Assembly (NCBI GenBank): GCA_964247055.1
Contig: OZ176053.1
Coordinates: forward strand, 7,936,001-8,000,000
Source of the DNA: Paragordius varius
Taxonomy: Eukaryota; Nematomorpha
Direction: 5' to 3'
Length of the DNA stretch: 64,000 nucleotides
In this document: one piece after another, positions 23,801-34,933 of the stretch
Layout: each line of letters starts with the position of its first letter
Position numbering within the stretch: the stretch's first letter is position 1
The notes under the pieces: model-generated
The model's database searches: none
Seen by the model: the letters and a program-made list of their open reading frames with translations, nothing else
What the model was told of the DNA's origin: nothing
Position numbers and translations under genes: made by a program

Positions 23801-26800
23801 AACGGCGCCCTGGACATGATGCACCCCCTTGCCCCCCCTCGGTACCCCCCTGCATAATCTTATAAAAACCCGTTAAATGGACTCTCCTTAAGATAAAAAC
23901 GATGACGCTGAGTGATAAATATCAATCTATACTAAAAATTGTGATCAATTTTATTGAAAACGCCTGTTTAAAATGTTAACAAATGGTTTAAGCATATTTT
24001 AGCGTCTTAGATAAGGGAATTGGGAGCATACTATCCATAAAAGTCCTTGTCTACATGTTTGCTACCGAATTTTTTAAATTGGTTTTCAAAAATTAATATT
24101 TAACTTCAAAGGCAAACGAATCTTTAGATGAAATTTGAGATGATAGATTTAAAAGAGGGCATCAAATTAATTATAAAAAAGTTTCAATATATTTAAGAGT
24201 TTTTCGTTTTAAGCAATTTTAAAATATAGTATAATATACGATATTAACCAAATTTTATGATTTAAAAGAAATATAAGAAAATTATTTAAAAAAATTTTCA
24301 AACTCTGTGATGTTTAAATATAATATTTTAAATAATTTAATCTGAAGTATTTCCCACAAAAACTTAAACACAATGTTAAATTCCCTATTTTTTCCAAGTC
24401 ATACAATATTTTATCCTTACTTATCATATATTATGAAATAGGGTGTTTTTGCCGCTCTTAATAAGATTAAAAAAATTGGCAAATATTTCCATAATTTAAT
24501 GTTTTATTTTCTGATTAAATATTTCCGAAATATAAATTATTCCATCTACATAACGCACATTGCGTTTAAAATGAAAGTATTCGTGAATGAATCATTATAT
24601 ACAGGAAGCGCTTGTTTGTGCACAAAAATATATATTCAATATTAATCATTTTAATGTAGAAAAAGCGGTGCCGGACAACAATGCTGTTATACCAAAGAGG
24701 GTCGTCTTTTGCTCAACCAAAAAGGAGATAAAGGTGCTGGTACAATACAATTAGCTCACCCCAAAGGATGTATGGACATCTCGCCGTTTGATCCAAGACT
24801 TCGTGGACCAAATGCCATACATAAATATGCACCCAAACAAATGTATATATATCATATTTTTATACTCATCATGAAAAACCAAGGAAACAGTTATTTTCAT
24901 ATATATCTTTATATAAACATTAATTAGATCGAGAACCAACAATATACCAATCGTTTCTAATTTGATAATTGATGAATTCCCCGCTTTGGCCTGCTGCCAC
25001 TGGTCGCCTCAAACAACAGGATTGTGTCGTGAATACATGAATAGACGACCTTCTGGTGACTGCCATAATTATGAACCGCCTAGAATAGGTTTGATACATA
25101 TTTTTAAAAAAAGGGATGGCCAATCTTTTTTTTTCTAAAAATATTTTTATCATGAAATCATTAATCTATCATACGTTAGGGCTTGGATTCGGAGATCCAC
25201 ATATTATAACATTGGATGGATTATCGTACACGTTCAATGGTTTGGGCGAATTTATTATCCTCCAATTAAATGGTGATTTTTTTGAGGTGCAAGGAAGAAC
25301 TCAGCGTGTTTTAAATTTAAATGGTATATTATCAATTGAAACAGTTTACTCATCTAAATGATTAAACAAAATACACAGAGTAGATTATATGTAATATTAG
25401 TTTTATTATAATATCTAATATGTTGATACCATTCGGTAACACATTATTTTATCTCGAACAGGGGTACTCAACGCGCGGGCCTTCCAAAATATTTCAACGG
25501 CTCGCGAGAAATTTCTAATGCAAATTTTTACAAAATCCAAGAAATTATTTTCTTAAACAAAATTCTTAATAAATCTTTCCGAATTTCAGCAATGACGAGC
25601 AAAAAATGTTAAAATAAATAGATTTTTTACAGTCTTAAATGTAATAAAATATTTGTTAATGCCCATATTTTTCGAATTCGACCCGCCGGATTTTTTCGAT
25701 CAAATGGAGTGCGAAACCATTTGTTTTGGACACCCCTGATATATAGTCTAAATGGGGTAATATTTATTGGGGAATTACTGCGTTCTTGTTTTTCCCTTAA
25801 AACCGAAACAAATGATTTCCAGCAAACGTGTTACTATACACTTGTGCCTACCCGCAGCAATAAAACATATTTTAAGATACCCTTTTGAGATACTGATATG
25901 TTTCAAATTTGACGGTTTGATAATTATATCAGTAACATAAACGACATATTTTCAAGAGATACGCCTTTAGATATTTACTAATTTGTCTAATCACTATTAA
26001 AATAATTAATACATCCAATGATAAATAGGTCGTGATTTAAGGGCTACATCATGGAAGGCCCTAGCTTTCAAGGAGAACGGAAAAAAACCGATTCATGTTG
26101 AAATTGGTGATAACAACGCTCTTGATATTTATATCGATAACAAACTTTGGGACGAGACAAATGACGGAGAATTAAACCAAAAAAATGCCAGTTATAAAAT
26201 GCAAGGTTTGTATATATTCGCTAGTAGATATTTTCCAAATATTTTAATACCTAAAATTTGGGTTATTAAATGTAGACTATGATATAAGACGACACAATGA
26301 CAATTCCGTCGATATTGTTTTTAAAGAAGGAATATTGATTCAAATTAATGCAACACAGAATGTGCTAATCTTCAAAATTGCCTTACCCAGAATCTACAAA
26401 AGTAATTTAACCTTATACGAAATGTATTACATTTTATTTCATGTATAAAATATCTTTGGCAGATAAAACTAGAGGCCTTTTAGGCATATGGAATGATGAT
26501 ATTACAGATGATTTAACTACTCCGGAAGGGCAGATAATTAGAGTCGATGTCTCGCCAGAAATATTATTTCAAGATTTTGGACTCTCATGTGAGTTGATTT
26601 CTTCTATCTATGTCATATATTATGTAATCTTATTTATATATGATCGTTTTTCTCTAAATTAATCTAGGGGCGATTCCAAATGCCAATAAATCGATATTAC
26701 ATTATACGGATGGATTATCTCATGCAATATGTAACAAAGAATTGCACACTTTCCGTCCAGTATTTGATTGGACAGCAGAGCTGGATGAATTAGATCAGGA

Positions 26801-27524
26801 GACGATTCACGATTTATGTGGAAATAGCATGGAATGCGCTTATGATTATGCCCTCACTCATAATCAGGAGATTGCTTTGTCATCGAAACAAGCGTATGCC
26901 GATTACATCTCACAACCGGAACATAAAACATTTTTCAATCGTAAATTAATGATCTATGTGAATTTTGTTAGGCATGGTTTAAGGTTATACGAGTATTTTA
27001 ATGGCTAAAAGGGTATTCAATTTACATGTCAGTAGCAATTAAGTTTTGCTTATATGAGTTACAATTATTAAACTTTCACAATTTTTAAGAATGTAACAAA
27101 AACAAAAAAATTCATACATGGCTACTGACATGTATATTTAATACCAGGATAGCTATTTAAAATACAGATAGGACCTATAAAGCACTCGTCACCGTGTATA
27201 TAATATTTTAATAGTTTTAGCGATTAAAAACATCTTTAATGTTATTATAAAATCTTTTATACTACTTATTTACTTTCTATGTTAGTGAACAGAGTTTGTA
27301 AGTCATTAACTGAACCTGAAAATGGATCTATCATCAAAACATCAAATTTACCAGGATCAATATCGAAATATGGGTGTAAGAAGGGATTTTTGTTACAAGG
27401 ACCTTCAACTCGTTATTGCCTGAAGGATGGAACATGGACAGGTGCTTCACCAATGTGCGTCCCAATTAATTCGACAGACTTGTCAAGTTTAAATATTATA
27501 CTTATTTTTAGGGTATCGATTTAA
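17899..27524 (+). CDS. mesh: Mesh-like junction protein (NIDO, IPT, AMOP, vWD, sushi)
   Basis: In Drosophila, Mesh is a smooth septate junction protein. Exons: 17899-18102, 18913-19209, 19478-19612, 19664-19826, 20501-20899, 21270-21414, 21692-21859, 22192-22512, 24660-24842, 24928-25088, 25180-25323, 26029-26205, 26276-26401, 26463-26588, 26668-26976, 27286-27524; 3,297 nt, 1,098 aa. Signal peptide MIKILFLSLVIFLSL...NA; NIDO domain (ITV-type APYWSDID, GFNEGDG); IPT-like PSSGSMLGGTLLKITGPC with ISCITP and VSLDGG; HDVPNTGNY; AMOP with ACPCTQWQ, MGCPAKGN, SCFRS and QQCCYT; vWD opening GFGDPHIITLDG; KTRGLLGIWNDD; CGNSMECAYDYA; one sushi repeat with four Cys. The acceptor at 22192 is weak but the only in-frame choice. 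No convincing transmembrane helix follows the sushi module. The intron 22513-24659 holds a hAT element and 25324-26028 a hAT MITE. Confidence 0.93.
22822..23852. mobile_element. hAT-like non-autonomous element in a mesh intron
   Basis: Left end CAGTGCGTACCGAG, right end (inverted) CAGGGGGGTACCGAGG. Flanking 8-mers CATAAGTC and CATAATCT share the first five bases, as for an aged target duplication. It contains an 80-bp direct repeat (23011-23094 and 23532-23613), a 19-C tract and two hairpins. The right 230 bp match, inverted, the element starting at 62574. No transposase frame seen. Confidence 0.75.
23614..23680. repeat. Poly-C tract followed by twin hairpins
   Basis: Nineteen C at 23614-23632, then GAAGTCC-GAA-GGACTTC and GCTGC-GTA-GCAGC, two perfect small hairpins, then GAGATTCACGCTAGT. 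The same hairpin pair occurs inverted at 63098-63132 beside a G-rich run. Confidence 0.85.
25459..25738 (+). mobile_element. hAT MITE (CAGGGGTGTCC family) in a mesh intron
   Basis: Begins CAGGGGTACTCAACGCGCGG and ends ...GTTTTGGACACCCCTG. It shares the block TAATAAAATATTTGTTAATG with the copies in RhoGEF introns. About 280 bp, non-coding. Confidence 0.88.
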
Positions 27525-29400
27525 GATATTTATCCATAAATCAAAGATTAATGCTCAGTGAGTATTAAAGTTTGTCTTTTATATTGCCCATATATTTTGT
27601 TAAATAAATATTTTTGTGTATTTGTATTTATTGATATTTTTAAAACAATAATGTAATCTACATATTTGAAGCGAGAAAATGGTCTCTTCAATACTTTCAT
27701 ACCTAATTATCTCAACTCCATTAGATCTTATTTACGTTTCAAACAAAATTCATTAACCAGATATGTTTTTCAGAGAATTGTAGATTGGTATTAGGTTGCT
27801 ATAAGTTATACCTTTCTCCCAAAGAGTTTTATAAATATATTTAAAAGTTTTGATATTCGGCCATATTTAAATGTATACAATTTACAATTAACTTTAAGGC
27901 GCCTAAAGTATTATTTAATTGTGACATTGAAAAAAATCTTGTTTCGACAGCCAAATTTTAAAATTATTTGTGTAATCGCTATCACACTGTAAATATAATA
28001 TTATTTTAAAATGCTTTATATTATGTATTGACAACAATTTATTTATTATTTAATAATTGCTTGTTTTTAATTGGATTTGGGTGTTATCGAAATTCATATG
28101 CAACAATGTTCAAAACCCGTCCCGTAAAAATATAAAAAATACCAAATAAAATTAAAATCCTAATGTGCCAAATATTCTATTTGTTAATCTTATTAAAATT
28201 AAATACTCTTTAAAATATGTTTACAAGTATTACTAGCTGACTGTCTAGCATTGCTGTGACTTAGTTGAAATGCGCTGCCATACGCAGCTGATTTATCGAA
28301 CAGTCCTAAATGGGGGTGATAATTATTTTTTCTGCAATTGGTGAATGAATTGGGTGCAAATAACATTAATAGTTAGGTCATATTTCAATGTTTAAACCTC
28401 GCTATATTGCCTTTTTCTTCCAGATTATTTTGTTATTATACTAATTTCTTATCTCACTTCTATGTTTAAGTTATTTCATGAAATATTTTATAAATCAGGC
28501 ACTTCTTATAATGGTGGATTCTATTGAACAGCTTTTATTTTTAGAAACATTAATCATATAAATTTACCTGTATTAAAATAACATCAAAATAAAAAAATAT
28601 AATGTTATTATATACATCATTTTGGGGTCAATGGTGAAATATGAAAGAAAGTGGCTTACTATGCCCGCAGTTAAAAATAAATAACAAATCCTTTTATTGA
28701 ATTCAAATGGGACTCCCTGTTTTAAGGAAATTTGTCTTAAAATCAACATTTTTTTATTTCAAAATAAGTGAAGGTAATGTCAACAGGCATTTCAAAAAAA
28801 ATGTTTTTTGAATATTAAAATATAATTTTTACGACTGACGATGGGAGAAACGTAAATATACATGGAGTGGTGCTAAACACAGAGGCTTATTCAAGAAAGT
28901 GATTTTACCATAAAACTACGAAATAAAATTTTTAGGCGATATATTAATTAAATGCTACGCGTTTCCCTTTTGATGTAGGGATCCATTTGAACCCCACAAG
29001 CGGCTATATTAAAAGCGTTGGGTTAACATATCTGTCTTAACACTGTGTACCCTAAACACTGTTATTATTTAAGGTCTCATAACTTGGTCGATTGTTTGGA
29101 AAAAAATATTTTTGAATATTTTGCAAAATAAGTCACTTAACGGGGTAAACGGCCTAATACAGAAACCTTAAAGTGGTTAGATGTTAGGCGCACGAGTTAA
29201 TAAATAAAAAAATATTATTGAATCTGAATGGGGCTATACACAATTCTCAAGACAAGATTTTTGGTCTGGTATTTTAGGCCTCCCCCGTGGGGGGATTAAC
29301 TGATGGTTATGGAAAAAGCCACTATGTCCGTTAATAATCATTATAATTTCCACATTTGTAATAATTGGCCAACATGATTTACTGAAAAATTGTTTCAAGG
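27525..29400. other. Intergenic, no supported gene
   Basis: Downstream of mesh. A possible extra mesh acceptor (TTTTTCAG) lies near 27776. Less A+T-rich patches at about 28610-29300 look like old repeat sequence without ends I can define. No coding frame convinces. Confidence 0.5.
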
Positions 29401-29439
29401 CCATCACTTTATATATTTATTAATATATAGATGTCTTAT

Positions 29440-29691
29440 TTTAAAATTTTGACACCTTTTTGGATCAACGTATTTATGTGAAACTGGATTCTCAACCTTT
29501 GATTTATTAAAAAATTAAACTAGACACAAATTAAAGGTTAATGAGCAGGTGCATATTATCTGGCCCCAATATGGAAATATTTCTTGCAGATACAATAATA
29601 TTGATTTTTATCTCTGTTTTTTGGAGGAGGTGGGGTAAGATTTTTTTAATTTGGTAGGGCGTGGACAAAAAAAATGTTGGGAACTCTGCTG
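29440..29691 (+). pseudogene. hAT transposase C-terminal remnant with its 3' terminal repeat
   Basis: The plus frame from about 29457 reads FGSTYLCETGFSTFDLLKN, then after a stop TRHKLKVNEQVHIIW. This is the C-terminal dimerisation region of hAT transposases of the ZBED5/SCAND3-like type (YLCE..FS..N..K.R..L). The right end (inverted) is CAGCAGAGTTCCCAACA, a hAT-like terminus. The rest of the element was not recognised upstream. Confidence 0.72.
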
Positions 29692-29949
29692 TATCAAATA
29701 AAATTTGAAGAAAACCCATAAAATTTTTATCGAACATGATCTTGCTAAATGTAAGCTTTTAAAATTGGCGCTTGAAGACAAAGCGGATAGATATAATAAA
29801 TAAGGATATGAAAAGGTTGATTTGTGTATTTATTGATATTACTAGAAGAGAATTTTGATCAAGTTTGAAAAGGGTAATTTTTTTATATAATATAAATAAT
29901 AACTTTTAAATACCTACTTTTTGAGATAAAATTAAATTTTTTTAAAATC

Positions 29950-30003
29950 CGACGCCACTTCAACCATGGCGCCCGGTACATGAGCCCCCTAGCTACGCCA
30001 CTG
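29950..30003 (-). mobile_element. Solo hAT terminal repeat
   Basis: Read on the minus strand it begins CAGTGGCGTAGCTAGGGGGC and continues to GGGCGCC, a common hAT end. The partner end was not found. Confidence 0.65.
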
Positions 30004-30515
30004 TTGCGTTTAGAGATATTGCAAATTTAGAAAACTTTATTTGAAAAACCATTATTTTCCACTTTTTCTGTGGAGCAAGTTTTTCTGATAAAAGCTAATC
30101 AATCTTTCGTATACATCTTGGGAGCGCTAAAATAAGTAAATTACACTTAGACTTGGGATAGTTTTTACCACAGGGCATTAATATCTTAAAATTTAAAAAT
30201 ATGCACTCTATGGTTTTTTCAGCGCACTAGGAAAAAATATAAAAAAAATTGAATTAAAAAAAGAATCTCAAACTTTTTGTCCCCTAATTTTTTTTCATTT
30301 TAAAATAATTATTAGCGTTAAATATTTATGCCGAGAACTATTTTTGATAATTATTAATTTTAAAATAAGATGTTTGAACCAAGTGTATATAAAATCTATC
30401 TAAATTAGAACCTAGAGCGGGGATGTCCACACTTTTTTTGGTACGCAAAAGTACTCTAAAAAAATGTTAAAAAATTATACAATTGGATTTCAATAAAATT
30501 AACGATTATTTAGAA

Positions 30516-30740
30516 CAGGGGTGTCCAGCACCAATGGCTTAGCGGGCCCAATTTCGGATCCAAAAATCTGACGGACTGCATTGAAAAAAATATGGGCATT
30601 GACTAATATTTTATTAAATTTTATACACAAGACTATAATATTATTAAGAGAAATTCGATTAATTAATATCTCTACATACCGTACAAATTTGAAAATTTTC
30701 CCTAATTGGTTTGAAAACAAAAATAATTTATATTAATTGT
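30516..30740 (-). mobile_element. hAT MITE (CAGGGGTGTCC family), truncated
   Basis: Starts CAGGGGTGTCCAGCACCAAT and contains the family block ATATGGGCATTGAC...ATTTTATTAAATTTTA in the orientation opposite to the copies in the mesh and RhoGEF introns. The far end is lost. Confidence 0.7.
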
Positions 30741-31125
30741 AATGACACATGCCAAATTTGTAATTAAATTTTTTTATTTAAAAATATAATTTGGATATTT
30801 ATTCCTTAATCTTTGATTTAAGTTAAGTAATCGCGGTCCAAATGAAAATTCAAGCAAGTACATCTTATATTATAATTTCGTCCTAGCTGGATGAACATTA
30901 TTATCGCTTTAAAGTTTGATTGGCGAAAACATTTATAAATTAATGAGGGTATATCTCTTTTTAATAAAATACCATCTTGTTTTAAGTTGTCAATTCGTTA
31001 AACATAAAATAATAAACGCTAAATGTTACTTCATACCATAAAGACATGTAAATAGTTTTTTTCATCATAAATTTATTTTAAACGTAATGTTAATAATAAT
31101 TAATTAAAAATAATATGTTTTTATA

Positions 31126-31257
31126 TTTTATGAACATCCCATTATATTCGCAAATGGGCTACCAAAATGAGGAGCAAAACTGAAGCAGCATGGAAAGATA
31201 TTCATCGGGAATTCGTGGTGGACTCTGGGGCAAATAATATTTCCATAGCGCCAAATT
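31126..31257 (+). other. Coding-like island, unknown
   Basis: An open frame of about 43 codons ends at a TAA (31255-31257). It encodes WATKMRSKTEAAWKDIHREF and then VVDSGANNISIAPN. Its base composition is richer in G and C than the flanks, unlike chance frames here. An ATG sits at 31156. I see no partner exon or convincing splice sites, and do not recognise the family. It could be a terminal exon, a remnant, or chance. Confidence 0.25.
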
Positions 31258-32490
31258 AAACAACTATATCGTAATAATTGTGGCGTAGCTTAGATAAATA
31301 ATTAGAACTCTATACTTATTTTGTACAATACATGAAATCATATTCTAAAAATAAAGGACATTTGTTTCATCAACTTAACATTTTAGGTACCGGGCATCTA
31401 TATCATTTATATTAATATATGGGCCATTGATTTCAAAATAAATGCTTATTGTTTAATTTTTTATTGTTTGTGACTTATTTCATAAATTTAGGATGAAAAT
31501 GATCAAAATAATTTCCGTAAAAAATTGGGTGGCAAAAATTACATTTATTAGCAAAGACTTGACTTAAATGTTTTTTATCACCGATCTTCAAGTGTACACT
31601 TTCTGGCTTAAGTAAACTTGCTCAACTTGCCACGCTTGACATGCAAGTCAAGGGCCATTTTTATCACCCCACCCATAAATTGTGTTTTATTACAAAAAAT
31701 CGCCGATTTTTTAGGGCAAACAAACTTTTAAATTAATAGAAATGTTTAGCCGTATCATATAGAAAAAAAATGTTTTTATAATGTCTTAAAGCCTTTCTAT
31801 ACAGTTTCCATCCCTCATAGTATGAAGTATGCTTCAAGAAAATTTTGCTTGATATGTATTTTTCAAACAAAATTTAGCATATATTTAAAATTTTTATCGC
31901 GCAATCCCGGTATTTGTGCTATTAATTTAAGAGAACCACCCTATTTTGGAAGAAAAACTTTGGGACTTACGAGCCCACATCTAAAAATTAGGATTATTTA
32001 AAAATTTTGTTTTGCTATTTATGTGTACTTAATAATAAATTTTGTAAGCATTTACCTTTCACCAAAAATTTATTACAAAAATGTGCTCATATATTTATTG
32101 TTTCTGATATGAGCACTTACAAATGTATAAATAATTTTCTTAAATTACTCGTAAAGACTTAAAGCAAAGCACCATAAATAATCCTGAAAGATTTTTCTGT
32201 CAAAAACTATAATTTTTAGGTTATTTTGTAACTGTGTAATCAGTATTTTATATTTTCTAGGATGAAATTTTTACCAAAAAAATTTTATAAAATAAAACGC
32301 AATTATTATTTCCGATGTGGTGCACACTAAACTGTAAATAACTTTAAATCACTCGCAAAGGGTAAAAATCAACACCAAGATGATTCTCACACATTGCCTA
32401 TCTGAATATACCATATATATTATATATATATATGATATCGGGTGTTTTTTTATACCACCAGATTAGGCAATTCCAAATAAAAGTCTATAG

Positions 32491-34500
32491 CAGTGGTACT
32501 CACCAAAAAAATTTGACGGGCCAAATAAAAATTTTTTTTCGAGGGTCATGAACCTTATATAGCAAATATTCCATAAGTATTTGGCATATATTTATAATTT
32601 AATCAGCACAATTAAATTTTTGCGGATCGCATGTAAATCCAGCTAAAAACTCGTTTTGCACCATTTAGTTTAAAAAAGTAAAATATTTTGATAACAACAT
32701 TTATTTTGATATTAACCAATAATTTGTGACGAATTTGATGACAGGCCAATCTTAATACGTCGTCCATATGATCATCGGTTAATCGATTTCTGTATGTATT
32801 CTTGACATACTTCATTTTTGAATATGCCGTCTCACACGTGAAAGTTGAGGGAAAAACAGTTAGGATAACTTGAGGACATTTTTCATATTTTCCTATTTAT
32901 TTGGCACATCTTGCCAAAACTACATATCTTTCATCTATGCAATTCCCCTGAATAAAGCCTCCAAATTGGAATCATTTTTAAAATCTACGAATCTACAATG
33001 ATTAGCGCTTGATCGAAACCAAAATCAAGTTGCATAATATTGGATATATCCATATGCCATGGATTTTCAACGAGTTTAAGCTTTTAATATTTCTTAACTC
33101 TTAAAATCTGAACATTTCATTAGATAAAAATGTTAATGATTGTCTATTATTAAATCAGTAATTTCCATATTTTCTTCATGAATCGTTTTAAGTGTTGGAA
33201 ATTATAGGAGTGTTTTATTTATAAAATCTTGTTTATATATTATTAATTTTTTTCAAAAGCAAATATATGATTAGCAAATTGGGTTATATTTGCTCCCTTG
33301 AAGACTTGTATTAAAAACACTCAGTTTGTAAGTAATGTCGCAAAGGTAGGCTTAGAAAACCCGCCATTTGTCGCTATTAATTTCCTTGTTAAACTTTCTG
33401 TTATCTATTATACATAATAGAATTTATGTCTTAAAACAAAAAATAGATTTAATATTTTGCTAGGACTTAGCCATCTCGCAGCGGTGTACAAAAGAATATC
33501 AACAAACTCACTGTGGATATTTTTCAGAAGCAATACTAAATATTTGCAGTTTTTTAGCGCAAATAATGTATTATTAATAATAGATTTAGACATATCTTTA
33601 ATGCCTCGAACACAAGTTGAATCAGAAAGTTGAAGTTTTTTAATTTGCCTCATGATTTGATTTATGGAATTTATCAAATAAAAAACTGCAACCATTTATT
33701 AGACATTCTTGGGAATCAGTAAACGGTTTCTAATTTTTTCCTAAAATATAGCAAATTTTATTCGAAGCTAATGTTACAGCTTTTTTCTGTGAGAAAGCTA
33801 TGGGCATAATAGATTTTTCTCTGATAAATTCCTTAATCTTTTTATAGTTTTCGTTTCTTTCCTCATGATTTTCTGGTAATTTGTGAGAATGATGGATTGT
33901 ACAATGTCTTTCAATATTGTTTTTTTATATTTATCTTGTCCTTACTAAGACAGGTAACAACATTTTTATTTAAAACGACAAAGAATTTTTCTTCCCATTT
34001 TTTTAAAGGAGTGATTTTCATCGGATATACGTTTTTTATCATTGGATGTCATTTATTTGAATTTTTGTATTATGCTATAAGAAACAAAATTTAAATGATG
34101 TTGATTTGAAAAATATTTTATGGGAATGAGTTATAAATAATTATGCAGGATAGCAATGAGAATATGTATATGCAGTTTGGGTGAAAGGCTTGATTCAATA
34201 TAAAAAAGGAATGCAATAAAAATTTTAAAATAAAAATAAAATACAGAAACAGAAACAATGTGTGCCAAATTTTTGAAGTCATTATAATGTAGGGGGATTT
34301 TTCTACATTTCAAATTGGATAATAAATTACCAAAATTAAATCTAAAAAAATAAATCAATATTAAAATAAGCGAATCATTTATTTTGTATTTTAAAAATTC
34401 ATCAATAAAAAATAATTTAAGTATCAATATGATCATAGGGCAATTTTAAAGCACTCCTATGATCGCATGCGCCCCGCGGGCTTTGGTTTGAGTACCAATG
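32491..34500 (-). mobile_element. hAT DNA transposon relic, 2.0 kb
   Basis: Ends are CAGTGGTACTCACCAAA at the left and, inverted, CATTGGTACTCAAACCAAA at the right. Flanks GTCTATAG and GTCTACAA are an 8-bp duplication with two differences. The minus strand keeps transposase pieces: 33695-33408 with FVDILLYTAARWLSPSKIL and LFFVLRHKF (the YHTEVRWLSRGKVL-type block of ZBED5/GTF2IRD2-like hAT proteins) and 32815-32612 with YVKNTYRNRLTDDHMDDVLR (the C-terminal dimerisation block). Stops and frame changes elsewhere show it is inactive. Its termini resemble those of the 0.3-kb hAT MITEs, so a member of this family may have mobilised them. Confidence 0.9.
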
Positions 34501-34658
34501 GTCTACAATAAACTTTAATATAATTTCTACCTTAGCCATTGGGTTAAAACGTTGTAATCTTTTATTTAGTGTTGGTATATATTTAAATAGCATTTTTTCA
34601 AAAGTTTGAAATACCTATAAAGGGGTGTTTTTATAATTTTAATATAAATTTATTTATA

Positions 34659-34682
34659 ATATATATATATATATATATATAT
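34659..34682. repeat. (AT)n microsatellite
   Basis: Perfect AT tract 250 bp upstream of the FABP start codon. Confidence 0.9.
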
Positions 34683-34699
34683 GACAATGACAATAACAC

Positions 34700-34759
34700 G
34701 GGGTACACCCCTTCGTACAATTGGTGAACCAATTGTCAGAGTACCGTGAGCTATATAAG
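34700..34759 (+). promoter_or_regulatory. Candidate FABP promoter: two palindromes and a TATA box
   Basis: Within 60 bp lie GGGGTACACCCC (34700-34711), the inverted repeat CAATTGGTGAACCAATTG (34718-34735) and TATATAA (34753-34759), about 175 bp before the FABP ATG. The stretch is notably GC-richer than the flanks. Palindromes of this kind can bind dimeric factors. Function is inferred only from position and symmetry. Confidence 0.4.
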
Positions 34760-34933
34760 TATTTGGAAAAAACCTTTTAACTTTTCTAATAAAATTTTTA
34801 TGATTGCAAATGTTTATATATATAATATATGTATGTATATAAAATATTATTGATTTAATTTTTTACAAATAAGGCCTCAGCAAAATTATTCACATATGCT
34901 CATAAACTTATTTTTTTGCATATACTCATTAAC

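Larger units (their letters stand above)
30004..32490. other. Repeat-derived intergenic DNA
   Basis: Holds a truncated hAT MITE (separate entry), a small coding-like island near 31126-31257 (separate entry), and degenerate repeat stretches. For example, inverted 32165-32210 matches 56655-56700 around AAAAATCTTTCAGGATTAT. No gene supported. Confidence 0.55.

Noticed and set aside
31126-31257. DSGA motif suggesting an aspartic protease of a retroelement
   Set aside because: Only about 130 nt, no neighbouring reverse transcriptase, integrase or long terminal repeats; the motif alone is too weak.
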